This document shows, piece after piece, positions 25,500 to 39,512 of a stretch of DNA of 64,000 nucleotides. The DNA is from Chrysomallon squamiferum. Its lineage: Eukaryota > Mollusca > Gastropoda > Neomphalida > Peltospiridae. The stretch covers positions 15,696,842 to 15,760,841 of the forward strand of contig CM022679.1 of NCBI GenBank assembly GCA_012295275.1. Direction: 5' to 3'. Positions within the stretch are counted from its first letter, which is position 1. The number at the start of each line of letters is the position of its first letter. Both the position numbers and the translations under genes were made by a program. Below the pieces are notes generated by a model. The model ran no database searches. It saw nothing but the letters and a program-made list of their open reading frames with translations, and was not told where the DNA came from.

Positions 25500-27150
25500 A
25501 ATTTATCAAATCGTGTTTTGATAGCAGCCATAAGTGGAAATCTAATCATGTAAAAACTGAAAGTTAAAATTATTTTCTGATTAACGCCATATCAGCGGGC
25601 GTAAATTATTGACTTTGTCGATTTGAAATGAGTTTGGCTTTTACGAATCAAAATTATGAAACAGTTCCTTGCGTATAGTATCTGTCTAGCCATTACAAAA
25701 GACTAGTCACTTAGAGCAGTCGTCTACAAAAGTTCTTTCTTAACAACTCATCTCTATTCTGACAAATGTCAAAGCCTGAAAAAAAAAGTATTAGGTTTAT
25801 CGGGTACATGTAATTTAGTGCTGCACTTGTTTTTCCTTTTTTATTTTTAAATAAGAGAAACTGACGCGAGAAGACTTCACGACAAAGTGTCGAACACTTA
25901 ACATTATGCCAGCTTTTCTTCAGCCACTTGCAAGCCTTTAGAAATCTTAATTTTGCACAGTTGGTTCATGGTTACTTTTACGGAAAACCGTCAAAAGAAT
26001 AATGAAATGTTCAAACAGATTCGCACACAATATGTCCGTGTTTCGGAAGTTTAATCCGTAAGCGATACAATTTCCACACAATGTAGTGAATACAAGATTT
26101 ATTTGTTTAGCGGAATGGATTAACGAGACACCAGACCTTTGAAAAGATCACTCTCAGATGATTAAATATCGCTCAAATTTTCACTATGGATGCAACAACC
26201 CCAAGTCGGATTGCGTGTACAAAAGAGGCCACTGCGACACAAGTGAAAATTGAAAAGGGAACAGGGTGTCAACTGCAATACTTTGGAAGAAGAAAAAACT
26301 GACGAAGAGACGCGTGCCGTTTGAATGGAGTCTTCGCATATGATCATCTAACTCCGTGATTTCCGCAGCGTTTTTCTTTACCATCGGCGTACTTTCTTAA
26401 TTACATCGCCAGAGCTCGAACAAAAGAGATTGAAGAATTTTATCTTGAAAAGAGAAAGTTACTAAACAAAGAAATGTCAAAATGATTCTGTGGTGCAAAT
26501 ATCGAAGTAGCCTAATTTCGAGAAAGAGTGGACTAACTCCACGACACACAGAGGGTCGGAAGAAGACAAATATTGATACAGAGAGAGGTGGACGAGTTTT
26601 ATTAGTTTTCCAGATGTATTTGCAGCGATTCTAATTTTTATCACTTGCTAATCATGCACTTATGATATGAAAGTTTGTGCAACTTGAGCCGCGATTTCAA
26701 AGATTTTCGTTTGAAATCGGAGACTGCAGTCAGAGTTTGGATTTGTAGCACGAACTGGGCAGACGGCTGGGGCAAGCAAAACACGGCCCGGAGACTACTA
26801 ACATCATTGATAACCAGTTCACCGTGCCCCCTAGGCGATCTTTAGTAAATACGAAACTCATTTCGACGCATATATTTTTTATTTCGTTTTTGAAGCATAT
26901 GTAGTCGATGTCACCAATAGTGTCATTTATCCAAGGACCTTCTGTGTGTATCTAAGTCCTTTGATATAAAAGATTCGGCTTTGAAATACAAGAGACGACG
27001 ATACATAAAATCAAAACAGAAACATTAAAATTTGCATAGTAAATACTGCTGAAAATTTCAGCGTGTGTTTATAATATAAGACTGAAGAGACGTTATTGAT
27101 TCTGTAGGTAGTAGAAACCGGGTTGGTTTGCTAACAGAAGTAAAGCCTAA
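25500..27150. promoter_or_regulatory. Extended complex island containing duplication copy A
   Basis: About 1.6 kb with little simple repeat, moderate GC and no convincing ORF. It encloses the source-like copy of the 181-bp duplication at 26180-26360. Confidence 0.25.
26180..26360 (-). repeat. 181-bp inverted duplication, copy A
   Basis: The reverse complement of this segment matches 28609-28789 over the full 181 bases with, by my count, two mismatches and no gaps. It is embedded in an ordinary-complexity island that continues on both sides, so copy A is probably the source. It contains small open frames (61-66 codons) without recognisable similarity. Confidence 0.9.
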
Positions 27151-27444
27151 AATATTGTGTACGACATGGATGTGATTCTCAATCTTTTGTATTTTAAAAA
27201 GACTTTATGTGAAAAGAGGTATTGCTAAAAATATTAATCAAAATAATCCTTTTTAATCTTACTCAAGTTGAAATAAAATACTTATATTTTAGCTTTATTT
27301 ATGGGTATATGAAAAAATATAAATAAATTAATTGCTTTCAATCAATAGAAGTAACACACAAATATTTAATAAACTTCATTTTCGGTTCATTCATAATCAT
27401 CACAAAAGAAGACATAATTACGTTAAAAAGTGCATCGTTAATCC

Positions 27445-27560
27445 TGATACTCCATTAAAAACTATAATCAAGTCAATTTTATTAATACAAAATAAAACCA
27501 TAAATATGAAGAAATATATATATATATATTGATTATCGAATAATTTTTAATGGAGTATCA
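27445..27560. repeat. 17-bp inverted repeat
   Basis: TGATACTCCATTAAAAA at 27445-27461 is exactly inverted at 27544-27560, with 82 bases between. It could be terminal inverted repeats of a tiny non-autonomous element or a hairpin; no target duplication is clear. Confidence 0.5.
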
Positions 27561-28522
27561 AGATTTCAGAAAAACTATATATATGTATATTCAATACATT
27601 ATTGTTTTAAGACAAATTATCCCAAAGGCTATGATAGTGTTACTTTAAGTCTTTTCTAGGGATTATAACTTCAATTAAAAAAAAAAAAAAAGAAATTTAT
27701 ATGAAGAAGACAATGAAGAAGATAGTACGTGTTTTTTCTCTGACCCCGAGTTGAAAAACAAACCAGTGCTGTGTGGGAGAAGGGGAGATGGGCTTTCCAG
27801 GAACGCACTGTAACAAACACAGCGCGCTGGAAAAGGGTTGGGAAGTCACGATCAACTCACAGAATGTGATCAATGTTCAAACTGTGCCAGAACCACAGAC
27901 AGGTATTTTAACAATAACACACCTGTACGCCGAGCAAAACACCTGTGACATCAAATAAAAGAAAGCGAAGAAGACAGAAAGATGCCTCGGCTCACTTGGC
28001 TGTTGTCGACGAAGAGCTTGTCGTTATTTGTCTCTTAATGCTATTTCTATTGGCTTCAGATCATGTTAATCATTGACAACGATGTTGCGACGATGTTGCC
28101 ACAGGACGTGTCCCAGAATGTCAGAGATGCGACGTATTAGATGCTCACCTATGACGTGCAAATTTGATTTGGGGTTTTGCTCATCAGCGGCTTCATGTAG
28201 CAGATAACTGCAACACGCAAGATCAAATTAGCTTTAGTAATGAAGTCTTCTTCTTTTGTCTTACGCAGAAAACACAGTCGGCTCGTTGCTGGAAGTTCTG
28301 TCATGCCAAAGTGTAGAAATAACGAGCAGTAAACGTTTCTCATTTGCTTTAGAATGTTAAATGATATTATATTACGTATAACGGTTGTTGTAAGTGTAGT
28401 AATTGTGGCTGGGAGACGTATCATTATTTTTAAAAATTATATTTACATAGAGGCCTTTTTTCTTTCCTTTTTTTATTTCCTGTTACAGATTAATATAGCC
28501 AGTAATTTTGTTACACACACAA

Positions 28523-28529
<7 letters not shown>

Positions 28530-28608
<79 letters not shown>
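28530..28608. repeat. (GA)n microsatellite abutting duplication copy B
   Basis: Uninterrupted AG array whose last base adjoins the 181-bp copy. Confidence 0.98.
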
Positions 28609-28611
<3 letters not shown>

Positions 28612-28789
28612 ACGGAGTTAGATGATCATATGCGAAGACTCCATTCAAACGGCACGCGTCTCATCGTCAGTTTTTTCTTCTTCCAAAGTATTGCAGTTGA
28701 CACCCTGTTCCCTTTTCAGTTTTCACTTGTGTCGCAGTGGCCTCTTTTGTACACGCAATCCGACTTGGGGTTGTTGCATCCATAGTGAA
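28609..28789 (+). repeat. 181-bp inverted duplication, copy B
   Basis: This is the inverted copy of 26180-26360. It is bordered on the left directly by a (GA)n array (28530-28608) and on the right, after about 25 bases, by (TA)n-(GA)n (28815-28931). Homology stops sharply at both edges, so this copy looks like the inserted one. Confidence 0.9.
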
Positions 28790-28804
28790 TATACATATAC
28801 ATAT

Positions 28805-28935
<131 letters not shown>

Positions 28936-30009
28936 ATATACAAAACAGAGTAATGTAATATGAATTATTTTTTATGCATTACACTTAGGATGTTTGTTAC
29001 ATCTGATTCAGAAATACTACAAGTTATTTACATTAGAATATGTTGTATTGCCTTTGTAAGTTATACTTCTATACAATATTTGCTTCTACAAAAATTAGTT
29101 TTCACAAATTAGTCACTTATGGGGTGATATATTCGGTTGCTGTATTTATTTATTTATTATTATAACAGTAGTAGTAGTGTTGTTATGTTTATTTATCTTT
29201 TTCTTGCATTTCAGTATTAACTGCTAAGTTTAATAAATGCTGAAATAGGTAATGCCCTGTGCTAACTGAAATGTGACAGTTAAATAAGCTATAATTCGTG
29301 CATCTTGTGAAAAAAAAAGTCCAGTTTTATTGATATTCATATTATACAGACTTTGTTACTTGTCATAGCTTTATCAATTTAACTCTTTTTGTGAAAGCTT
29401 TCACTAAACTTACGATTTAGTAAAATACAGGATTACTTTATGATTTAACAACACCATCATGTTAACAGGAAATCATTATGTGAAAAAAAAGTAGACTTAA
29501 TTAAACTGAATGAAAAATATTAATATCGTGTTATTAGTATATAACAGATAGATAGCAGAACATGTGTTTGAGTTAAATATTTAAAAAGGAACCTTTTATT
29601 GATATTTAGAAGGTTTATAAATTTTAAGGTATTGCCGAATATTGCATTAAAATATGCAAAATGGATTCAGTCTTTCAAATAAGCTAGTGAATATCACAAA
29701 ACAACAGATTATTAGAATTTCGCCGTCACATATGATTTTCATTTTTTTTTTATATACAGAGTTATTTTTGATGCATGAAAAGTTTTAAAATATAAACCTG
29801 ATTTTGCTAAGACAAACTCCTGTATTATATGAACTAAATATGTCGTTACAACTGAGGGCAAAGAGTTGACCAAGAATGTCAGAAGTACAAACTTTGCTAA
29901 TGCTCCGTTCCTTTGAGGAGACGAATAAATGCGACGACAACACTCGAAATGAAGCATGCGAGGTACGATATTTTGTTGGGCAACAACGCTTTGATTTTTC
30001 AATTTTGCA

Positions 30010-30700
30010 TTTTAACAAAGAATCATGAATGACAAACGAGCGCGTTCTGTATTGTAGGTGCTCTTCTCAACTTATTTCAGAAACAGTTTTAAAACATGGG
30101 CCTCTTCTTTTGATGTCTCCACTGGCATTTGACGCGCCCAAGACAATGACGTGCTTGCGTGAGGATACACAGATTCACATCGATGAAGACATGGCCCCTT
30201 GGTTGTTCAAGAGATTCCTCAAACCGACTTCAATGATTCCAGAGATCAAACAAATTGCAAGGCAGGTAGCCAAGAAGCCCGACTCTTCAAAGTGTCTTCA
30301 GTGAATGCAGTTGTTGTGTGCAAAGAACAGAGGAGCGCATGGAATCTTTTTTCGGTTGCTTGGGAAAATAAAGCGAGTTGATGTGCAATTTGTTTAATTA
30401 TTTTTAACCGCACATGGTTTGTTTGGTTGGTTGATTGGGTTTTGCTTCTTTGTGCAAAACGATGATTTTTTTTTTTTAACAGCTCTGAGAAGTAAACAGT
30501 TCGTCATGGCAGTTTAAACACATCGTGTCAGCAACAAATTGGAGACGCAACATTGCACGACCATACAATGCTGGAAGTCACCGCGCCGACTTAACATGCT
30601 TCACAGAGTCAGCAGGAAGGGATGTGTTGACCTGTGGAAAAATCTAAACCAGCCTGAAGTCCACTGATCAGTTAAACTGTTTATCAGACCTCTTCCTTGT
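30010..30700. other. Complex island with a 91-codon frame
   Basis: A plus-strand ATG frame at 30029-30304 ends PWLFKRFLKPTSMIPEIKQI then ARQVAKKPDSSKCLQ, of mixed, protein-like composition. An acceptor-like TTATTTCAG falls inside it near 30080. I recognise no family, and there is no visible promoter or donor. Confidence 0.15.
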
Positions 30701-31103
30701 ATACGTTACTCTGTGTTTACCAATTTTCAACTTTGTTTAATATTTTATTTTATAATAAATAAATAAATAAATAAATAAATAAATAGTCACGAATCAAGAA
30801 GCTGGTTATATTTTAATTGATTAATGCATTTCTGCGTGGAAGGATATCTTAAAAGACTTGGTTTGTTTTTTGCGGTCTATGGGAAGGTGTATGCAAAACA
30901 TGTTATGCTTTTAATCGATATGAGAAACCCTTGGATTGGCATTAATAGATTCCTTCTCAGATTTTGATTATGCAAATTTATAGTAATAATAATAATAATT
31001 ATAATTATAATTATTATTATTATGTTAATTATGACAATAATAATAATGTTTATAATAGTAGAAGTAATAGTAACAGTAGTAAAAGTAGTAGCAGTAGTAG
31101 CAA

Positions 31104-31110
31104 TAGTAGC

Positions 31111-31149
<39 letters not shown>

Positions 31150-31171
31150 TGTAGTAGTAGTAGTGGTAGTA
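31104..31171. repeat. (AGT)n microsatellite
   Basis: AGT array within a wider AGT/AGC tract, followed by (CATC)n at about 31218-31240. Confidence 0.95.
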
Positions 31172-31599
31172 CAAAACAATGCACAGGTATCGCTAAACAT
31201 TTATTTATTCATTCATTCATCCATCCATCCATCCATCCATTCATTTATGCATCCAGTGGTTTATTTAATTACAAATATTAATCACAATCATATTTGCAGA
31301 TTTTTAAGCTTAATCTATCATTTTAGGTAATAGAAATGCACAAGGTGGTTATATTAATTTTAATGTGCTTCAGCCTTCTGTCCCCAGTTCTTGCTCCATT
31401 TAGATAATGAAAAAGAAACAACAAAAAACAACCGAAAATAAAGAAACGAAAAAAAAAAAAAAAAAAAAGAATAATAAGAAGAAGAAAAAAAGAATCAATA
31501 CAATTTATCACGTTCAGCACGGATATACAAATTAACACAATTTGCTTGTCCACCTGGGATCGACTTGAAATTCTCGACTCGCTGTCCAAAGAGACTCGC

Positions 31600-32640
31600 A
31601 AGTTACGTCTCGGGCCAGAGACGAGAGCGCTGACGACGCTTCTCTTATTGACAGTTGCAGATAACTAAATAGGAGGCAAAAAACAGGGTATGTAACTGAG
31701 GGAACTGCTCAAACACACGAGCTTCGCAAGTTCAAAGAGCCACTGGCTGTAAACAGTTTCCGACGCACTTCAAAGGGACTGAAGCTTTCGAAAAATGCCG
31801 CATAATCACAGGTGATCGGCACTAAAACAAATTTACCTTAGCGATCAAACACACGAAGTTGTTCTGGCAAACATGAGTTGAGAGAGGAGTGTTTCACCCC
31901 GTGTTGGAAGAGCCTGACCGCCCGAACGCGGCCCTGGTGTAGAAGCCTCGTTTTCAGAAACACGGCAGTTTGACAATAATTCTTCAAACCCCTTTTCACA
32001 CCATCACGGACTAAGCGGATTTCGACCCTGATTCTTAACATTCGAGCCCTTCCTAGGTCGCTTGCCTTCAGTACACCTTTCGTTTGTCGACGAGCAAATT
32101 TATTTCAAGACACGTTTTTGCCCTTAACTGTAACACATGACCAAGCATAAACGCTAGCATCCATCAAACGAAACAGGGCTAAGTGATTTTCCCCATCATA
32201 ACAAAAGATGAACAGCGATGTAACAGGATTGGAACTGGTTTGTATACCACCACATGCCTTGATCTGGTAACGTCTAAGGTCTAATATCACGTGTCCCAAA
32301 GAAAAAGTTTCTCCTCTGAAGATGATTAGAATGGGACTCGGCCGCGACTTCGGAGCGAGTTGAAGGCGATGGTCGTGCTCAAAGAACGTGTATATTTGGA
32401 TGTCAGCCGCACACTGGACTCAAAACCCAACAAAAAGAGTATCGAATCGACACGGATTACTGGCCTGTACAACGGGATTAATTTGGCTAATGTAATAAAA
32501 TGGGCCTTGATTTAGATGGCGGTGAATTTCGTTGATGGAAAGAAAACCATCATGGAAAAGAGCAAAATAACATTACAGTGGTTCCGAGAAGGTGATATGC
32601 CTCGTCTGACACACACACCCACAACTAATTTAATCAGCTT
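31600..32640. promoter_or_regulatory. Complex island, about 1 kb
   Basis: GC-richer, repeat-poor DNA with only short unrecognised frames on the minus strand (31838-32041, 32105-32299). Confidence 0.25.
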
Positions 32641-32801
32641 TAATTAATCGTAATAAAAATGAGAATGTTGAGATAGCACATGTGACACGATTCCTTGTTC
32701 GTAAATTAATCTTTAGAAATGAAATAATTTCTTTGCTTCTTTGCTTTTTTCTGCATATACATGTACACATGTATGACTGCAATAATAGGTCCCTAATGAA
32801 T

Positions 32802-32803
<2 letters not shown>

Positions 32804-32845
<42 letters not shown>

Positions 32846-32912
32846 TCATATTCATAGATGTAGTGAATATATTGAAATTATTTATTTGTTTACTACTTTT
32901 TTCTTCTTCTTC

Positions 32913-32976
<64 letters not shown>

Positions 32977-33030
32977 CATCATCATCATCATTATTGCTGT
33001 TGTTGTTGTTGTCGTCGTTGTTATTATTAT
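32804..33030. repeat. (CA)n-(TA)n and (TTA)n-(ATC)n cluster
   Basis: CA/TA repeats at 32804-32841, then a TTA array from about 32911 passing to ATC and GTT/GTC triplets. Confidence 0.95.
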
Positions 33031-33479
33031 TATTTCTATTAAAAAAAAAGAATGTACAAAAGATAAATATGTTAATGGTGTTACATGTTACAAATCTGGT
33101 CGTGACTTCGATCCTTTTTTTTATTTTTTTTTTTCTACATGTACATATTAAATAATTCTTCTTACAATTTAACCAACTAACTAAATAAATAAATTTACTG
33201 AATCTTTATATTTTTTGTTTGGTATTAAACAAACATAAATAAATATTGTAAAAGAAAACAATATTAAATATGATATCTGTACAGAAAGAAATATAACAGT
33301 TATCCAAAATGTAAAAACTGAGTGATCACCAAAACTGTAATTTGTGTAACCATTAGCATATCTAAATAAAGATTAATTGAACTATTCAGTTATCAGAAAT
33401 ACTTAAATTGGTATTTGTACTACTACAGCTGTTTACCGCAAAAACCAAACTTCTTTACGATTTGTGAAGAGTCTTTAAG

Positions 33480-33990
33480 ACAACAATTTCATTTTAATGT
33501 GTGTGTGGCAGAACGGCTACTTCATAGTCCAGTGTAATATTAGACCCTGGAGAGACTTTGCGGGTTTCGTTTCACGATTTCAAGTAGACCCCGGTCACGT
33601 CATCTTCTTGTTCCACGTCTTCGACGGCCTTCTGTTACGTTCTGACCATTTGTCGCCATTGTGGCCGAGCTACTTTCTTTAATTGTTCGTCATTAAAGAG
33701 CAACGATCGCGCGCCCTTAGCGGGACGATCCTTTCTTGGGTTTGTCCGAGGCGTGACTTTGTCAAGTTACAGGCGGTCGAGGGCCGTCTAAGGTCCGCAG
33801 CGAAATTCAAACATTTTCTAGTTTAATTAAAGATTGCTACAAGCACAGAGCTATCACTTTGCAGTTATTGATGGCGAATTACACGGACACGGACGCCGTT
33901 AAGAAAATTGCAATAACCGCGTTGTTGTCGAAAACTAACATATGCGTTGTCACAGCCGCCACAAGATACTTGGACTTTTGATTATGAAGC
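33480..33990. promoter_or_regulatory. Complex GC-richer island, candidate enhancer
   Basis: About 500 bases are free of simple repeats and rich in CpG (for example CGATCGCGCGCCC near 33705). Homeodomain-type TAATTG and TTAATTAAAG motifs occur in it. Frames here are short and unrecognised, so non-coding regulatory DNA is the likelier reading. Confidence 0.3.
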
Positions 33991-34137
33991 AATCGAAATA
34001 ATAGCAAAGTGTTTTATTTCATTTTTGTATGTGTTATAATTTGTGATATATAGATTTACGTTAAGTAATGAAGTATATTTAGAAACTGCCTTAACATTTT
34101 ACGTAAACTGAACATATTTAACAAATACTATTACAAA

Positions 34138-34245
<108 letters not shown>

Positions 34246-35793
34246 GAACAACAATAATATAAATAAATAAATATATAAATAACAAAATATTTCTCTATTT
34301 ATTTATTTTTAATTGTTATGCCTCTTATTATCAATTTCTGTTATCGATTTATTGTTGTTGTTGTTTTAATATGTGTACTTTTGTACTTGAAGATTAAGTC
34401 AGTATGTATCTTTTAATCCTAATGTAAAATATCTGGCGTAAGAGACTGTAATAGATATTGTATAATCTGGGTATAATTTGACAAGGTGATAAGACATAAA
34501 CACATATTTCAAGTACGAAAAACGAAAAACAAAATGAAAAAAGCAGGAACGAACGAAGAATGAAGAAATAAAAGAATGAATCAATAAAAAAGAGAAAATA
34601 AATAAATAAACCAAATGGAAACGAATTGAAAAAGAAAAGAAAAAAGAATGAACATGGAATGTTCAGACTTTTTAAAATCTGTATTATAATCGTAAACAGG
34701 AAAAATGAAAAAAAAAAAATCAGAACTAACTTAACGAAATACAAGAAGGAAAACGGACTGAAATTCAGAATAAAAAAAAAAGTATATATCATCAAATTTA
34801 TTGTAAATCTATGCATTACTTTGTTACCATCGGTCAATAAATATAACCAAGTTTCATCATTAATTTTATTTTTGTAAAAAAGAAAATATCTTCAGAGAGA
34901 GGCTATCACTTATTTTTTTGCGCTATTAATTTCGTCTCAATAAGAAAAGCAATAAGAAGCTCAGCTGTTTTAAGCCGGGGTGTTAGGCCATTCTTCCGAA
35001 TTGACCCACACCGTGATGGGCCGTCACAAAGTCGGCTTGGCTAGCCATTTTCCGAAATGCTTGCTTCATGATTTATGCTTTCTCACTGTTGACTTCATCA
35101 CAGAACCACAGCACATAAAATAATCAAAGACTGAAATGGATATCTGTTAATGTAATGAAACGACAATAGAAAAATCCGAGCGGATTTCTGAGAATTTTCT
35201 CAACTTTTGATTACGAAATTGGATAATTCGTTCAGATTATTGGAAAGTGTCGCCAGGATATCTCCATTGAACAGTTAATTCCGTAACTGTACAGCTGATT
35301 AGCTTCATGAATAAAAATATATTTTCTGTGGTTAAGACGTTTTTTTTAAAATTATTTTATAGTCTTTGGAATAGGCTAGATACTTACTGCGTATGGAAAA
35401 TAATAAAAGTTCTACGTTTTTAAACATTTATTATTAAGATATATTTATTTGGTGAAAAGAGAAAAAGACAAAGAAAGAAAAAAGAAAGAAAGATAGAATA
35501 GCAGTAGTGGAAGAAGGCGAAAGGGATTTAAAAAAAAAAAAGAAAAAAAAAAAGGCCGCTACATCAGTATTTCCAAACGTCAATAACTGTCTCATAAAAG
35601 TACCATTTAATATGCTAATTCAAAGTAATTACTTTGTGTGACTCGTAGAAAATGTATTACAAATACGCTAGAAATACATTAAAAATAAGATTAGTCCGAA
35701 TCAATGGTTAATTCTATACTAAATTTACTTAAAACGCCATATAGTAATGAACAGTTCAAAAATACTATACAATATTATTTTTAAATAGGATAA

Positions 35794-35824
<31 letters not shown>

Positions 35825-36459
35825 ATTCACTGAGAAACGATAAATAAATCACTGTTATTCTTTTATAGATATGAGCAATATATACTCGGTAAATATTAAA
35901 ATACAGGGATCTGCTATACAATACTCAGTACGTAGCAAGAAAGGACGTTGGAACTAAAGTGCAGAAGACGACTTTTACAGAGAAATTTATATATTTGTGA
36001 GTTTTACACTTGTACAACGCGGACAGTGTCCTGTGACATATGCAGGTGTCCGAGACGTGCAGGACGACGTGTCGTGTTGATCGCTCGCCAACAGGCCGCG
36101 CTCGTTTCGCACACTCGGCAAAGCACGGGACGCGTTCGGTTAGAAATTACGTAGCAGATGGGCAATGGCTGCCTGAAGATCCGAGTAACTGGCATTTGTT
36201 TTAGAATTCCTCACTGTGATGGCCAAACAGATGCAGAATATGCAAATATGTAAAGGGTCGGTGAACCGTGAAACTAGCGGCTAATGTCACACACGAGGGA
36301 ATTGCAAACATTACGGTGTGCGTCCTGATATTGGTTCCGTGTTTCATTATTGCGTCATAGAAAGACGTCATAATGGAAGGAAAAGTGAGAAAACCCACAG
36401 TTTTCTTACATACAGTCTTCTTCCATCTTTCTTTCATCCTGTCTCTTCTTCCTCTTTCA

Positions 36460-36462
<3 letters not shown>

Positions 36463-36540
<78 letters not shown>
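36463..36540. repeat. (CT)n microsatellite
   Basis: Pure CT array, about 39 units. Confidence 0.98.
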
Positions 36541-36543
<3 letters not shown>

Positions 36544-37002
36544 CTCTCTTTGCATAAAAATGCACAGTTTGCACACATGCTGGCTTCGATATATTTAATA
36601 TTAGAATATTTATACTCTTACTAATACACACAATAGTTTATCTAGTCATTTCTTATCATCAGGTTTATCTATAATTTCAGTAACACAATGTCAAGTTATT
36701 TTCTAATAGCAGGGATATTCATGTTATGCTGCCAAAGATAAAAGTGTTGGCAGGTTACCAGAATGAGGCGGGGATGGGAAGTAGATAGTATCAAAACTAT
36801 AGATTTCTTTTACCTAATGCTGTTGTATATTAGTGGTAGGATACTGTCCGTTCTAGCTTTATTTAATTAATTCGAAAAAAAATATTGTTTTATCTTCTGC
36901 TGTCTCCACAGTTTTATCTGATATATATGTATCAGTCTATCTCTCTAATACATATGTGTGTGTGTATATATATATATATCTTTTTGTTCTATTAGTGTAT
37001 GA

Positions 37003-37095
<93 letters not shown>
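37003..37095. repeat. (TA)n-(GA)n compound microsatellite
   Basis: Same order and polarity as the arrays at 28.8 and 50.3 kb. Confidence 0.98.
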
Positions 37096-37098
<3 letters not shown>

Positions 37099-37209
37099 AT
37101 ATATTGCTATCTATTTATCTGTCTTTGTCTATTATTTTCACAAGTAGTAAAGAATATCAGCCTCTACAGCATGTAAGTTTTCTGTATGTTGTGTAAAAAA
37201 AGAAATTGG

Positions 37210-37830
37210 CTAGATATCAAAAACACAAAGACACTTCCTCTGGTTTCCCCCAGCGTCTCAATCATCGCCAAGATAATCTCGACAAATTTTACCCGAAAAT
37301 CCCCTAAACACCGCGGAAGCGGGTTCAGTAATCCTCCCGGCTCAAAACATAAAGTATGATGTAAAAATATATATTTAATATTGGAACACGCCTAATACCT
37401 TTTCGCTGATTGAGAAAGTTTGCAGACGAGGGCTGGAGAGTATCGCCGTTCGAGAATCTGTCGAAGATTTTTGTCGACAAGTATGAAAAATGACAAATTC
37501 GTCGTCTAATTGGCTTCATATGATCTTTAAAACATCATCAGTGTCACAAGACGAAATCGCTTGAATAATTGGAAGATCTCGGTTTCAAAGCCGAGCGAAG
37601 GCCCACAAATCATTTCCCCTTTGGCTGATCCCTGCAGCGAAATCGAATAGAGCTAAATTAAATGGATTGTGCTCCGTGACGCTGCCAGGTCTCGCGCGCC
37701 GGAGCGCGTGCATCTTAATTCTCGTAGTTAAACGAGATCTATGAAATGTTTCAGACATGACAGGTTAATAACGGCGGAGTTCGCTCGCTGCTATGTGGTT
37801 ACTAGATCAAAAGAAATTAAAAGTTTAAAC
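37210..37830. promoter_or_regulatory. Complex GC-richer island, candidate enhancer
   Basis: This repeat-free sequence sits just right of a (TA)n-(GA)n array. It contains TAATCC (37328), CpG-rich CTCGCGCGCCGGAGCGCG near 37691, and a short CTCGG...CCGAG stem (37578-37595). No credible ORF is present. Confidence 0.3.
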
Positions 37831-38092
37831 AAATACTAAATTGGCTTGCTTACATCAACATGCAGTTGGTGTATTTTAGTTTATGATGTTTTTAACTCTT
37901 TTTTTTTCTTCTTCTTTTCTCTCTTTCCTATCTATTTTTCTTCTTTTTGTTTTTCAAGGCAGACGTCATTTATTTAATATAACTAATTTTGAAATGTGAT
38001 ATCAGATTTCTACTCAAAGTCGATATCTCTTACTCTGACTACTGAAATGAATTAATGTTTTTAACTGTATATTACGTAAGATGAAGTAATGT

Positions 38093-38096
<4 letters not shown>

Positions 38097-38150
<54 letters not shown>
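38097..38150. repeat. (TAA)n microsatellite
   Basis: About 18 pure units; a short (ATTC)n follows at about 38231-38255. Confidence 0.95.
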
Positions 38151-38152
<2 letters not shown>

Positions 38153-39360
38153 CGATGTCAGCTTTTGATATATAAATAATTATAACATACATTTAACTTA
38201 ATAGTTTATGATTGCTTTTTTGTTGATTTATTCATTCATTCATTCATTCATTCATTATGGTTTATTAAAATTATTATTATTATTATTATGATATTATTAT
38301 TTTATATTTATTATTACCAATTCGTTCATACATTCACTTAGAGTTTATAAACTATGAAATATTAGTTTTCTTATTTTGTTTTTCTTTCTGATTCTGTCAT
38401 TTTCTGGAGTTTATAAAATTAGTTTATCTCATGATTACAGTATGTCTGTTGTTCGCAGTCTTCGATCACGTAGTAATTTATCTGTTTATCAGTTTCATTT
38501 CTTAATTTTCAAGATTGTGACAATCAGTTCATGTAAATTAATTTCAACTCAAACTGAGTCTACACAACGAATATATAATTATAGTTATTTAAAACTGACA
38601 CTTACACAATAAATATGTAATTATATTTACTTAATAAAAGAAATACCTCAATTATATATATAAATATATATATATATATTTTAAATATAATATATATATC
38701 TAATACTAATAAAAATACGTAATTACATTTAAAACTGATACTTCACAATAAATTAATTATTTAATACAATAATATATTTATATTTACTTTAAAAATTAAT
38801 CCTATGCAACAAATACTGTAATTACATTTACTACGCAATAAAACAAATTATTTTAGAAAGAAACCGCACAGTGAATATATTATTATCTTCAATAAAAAGT
38901 GATACCATAACAAACACTATTTTTTTTCCCACAAATACATTATTACATTAATGAAAATAACTGACTCTACATAATAAACACACAATTCACTGGTATGAAA
39001 ACTGATTCTTTACAATAAAGTACACAACTACTTTAGTTAAAACTTATACTGCAGTTTCACGTTATTCTGCCTCGTTCTTTTAAACTTAAATATGCGCCAA
39101 AAATGAGAAACATTCTGAAGATGAAAAAGGACTATTTGCGCCACTCCTAGGAAGTCTAACTGACGTCGCAGCTCTGCTAACTGTTGTACAAACATCCACC
39201 TCCTGTACCTCAAACTGCTGCCATGTTGGCGATAAACCATCCAGTCTGACCTCACAGGATTAAGCTGATTAGCATGGAATCTGTATATTAAAGTCTTTGT
39301 CGCCATGGAGATAGCACATGTATGGAAACATGTTAGTTATTTTGTTTAACACGGTGTTGC

Positions 39361-39472
39361 CAAAAAAAAAAAAAAAAAAAAAAAAAAATGTAGAAGAAGA
39401 AGAAGAAATATGTAAAGAAATGATAAGAAACGAAAAAAAAAAGAGGAAAAAACCCGACAAAAAACAACCGAA

Positions 39473-39512
<40 letters not shown>

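Noticed and set aside
37561-37600. Stem-loop CTCGG...CCGAG with a T-arm-like loop, considered as tRNA
   Set aside because: No acceptor, D or anticodon arms of correct spacing can be formed around it.
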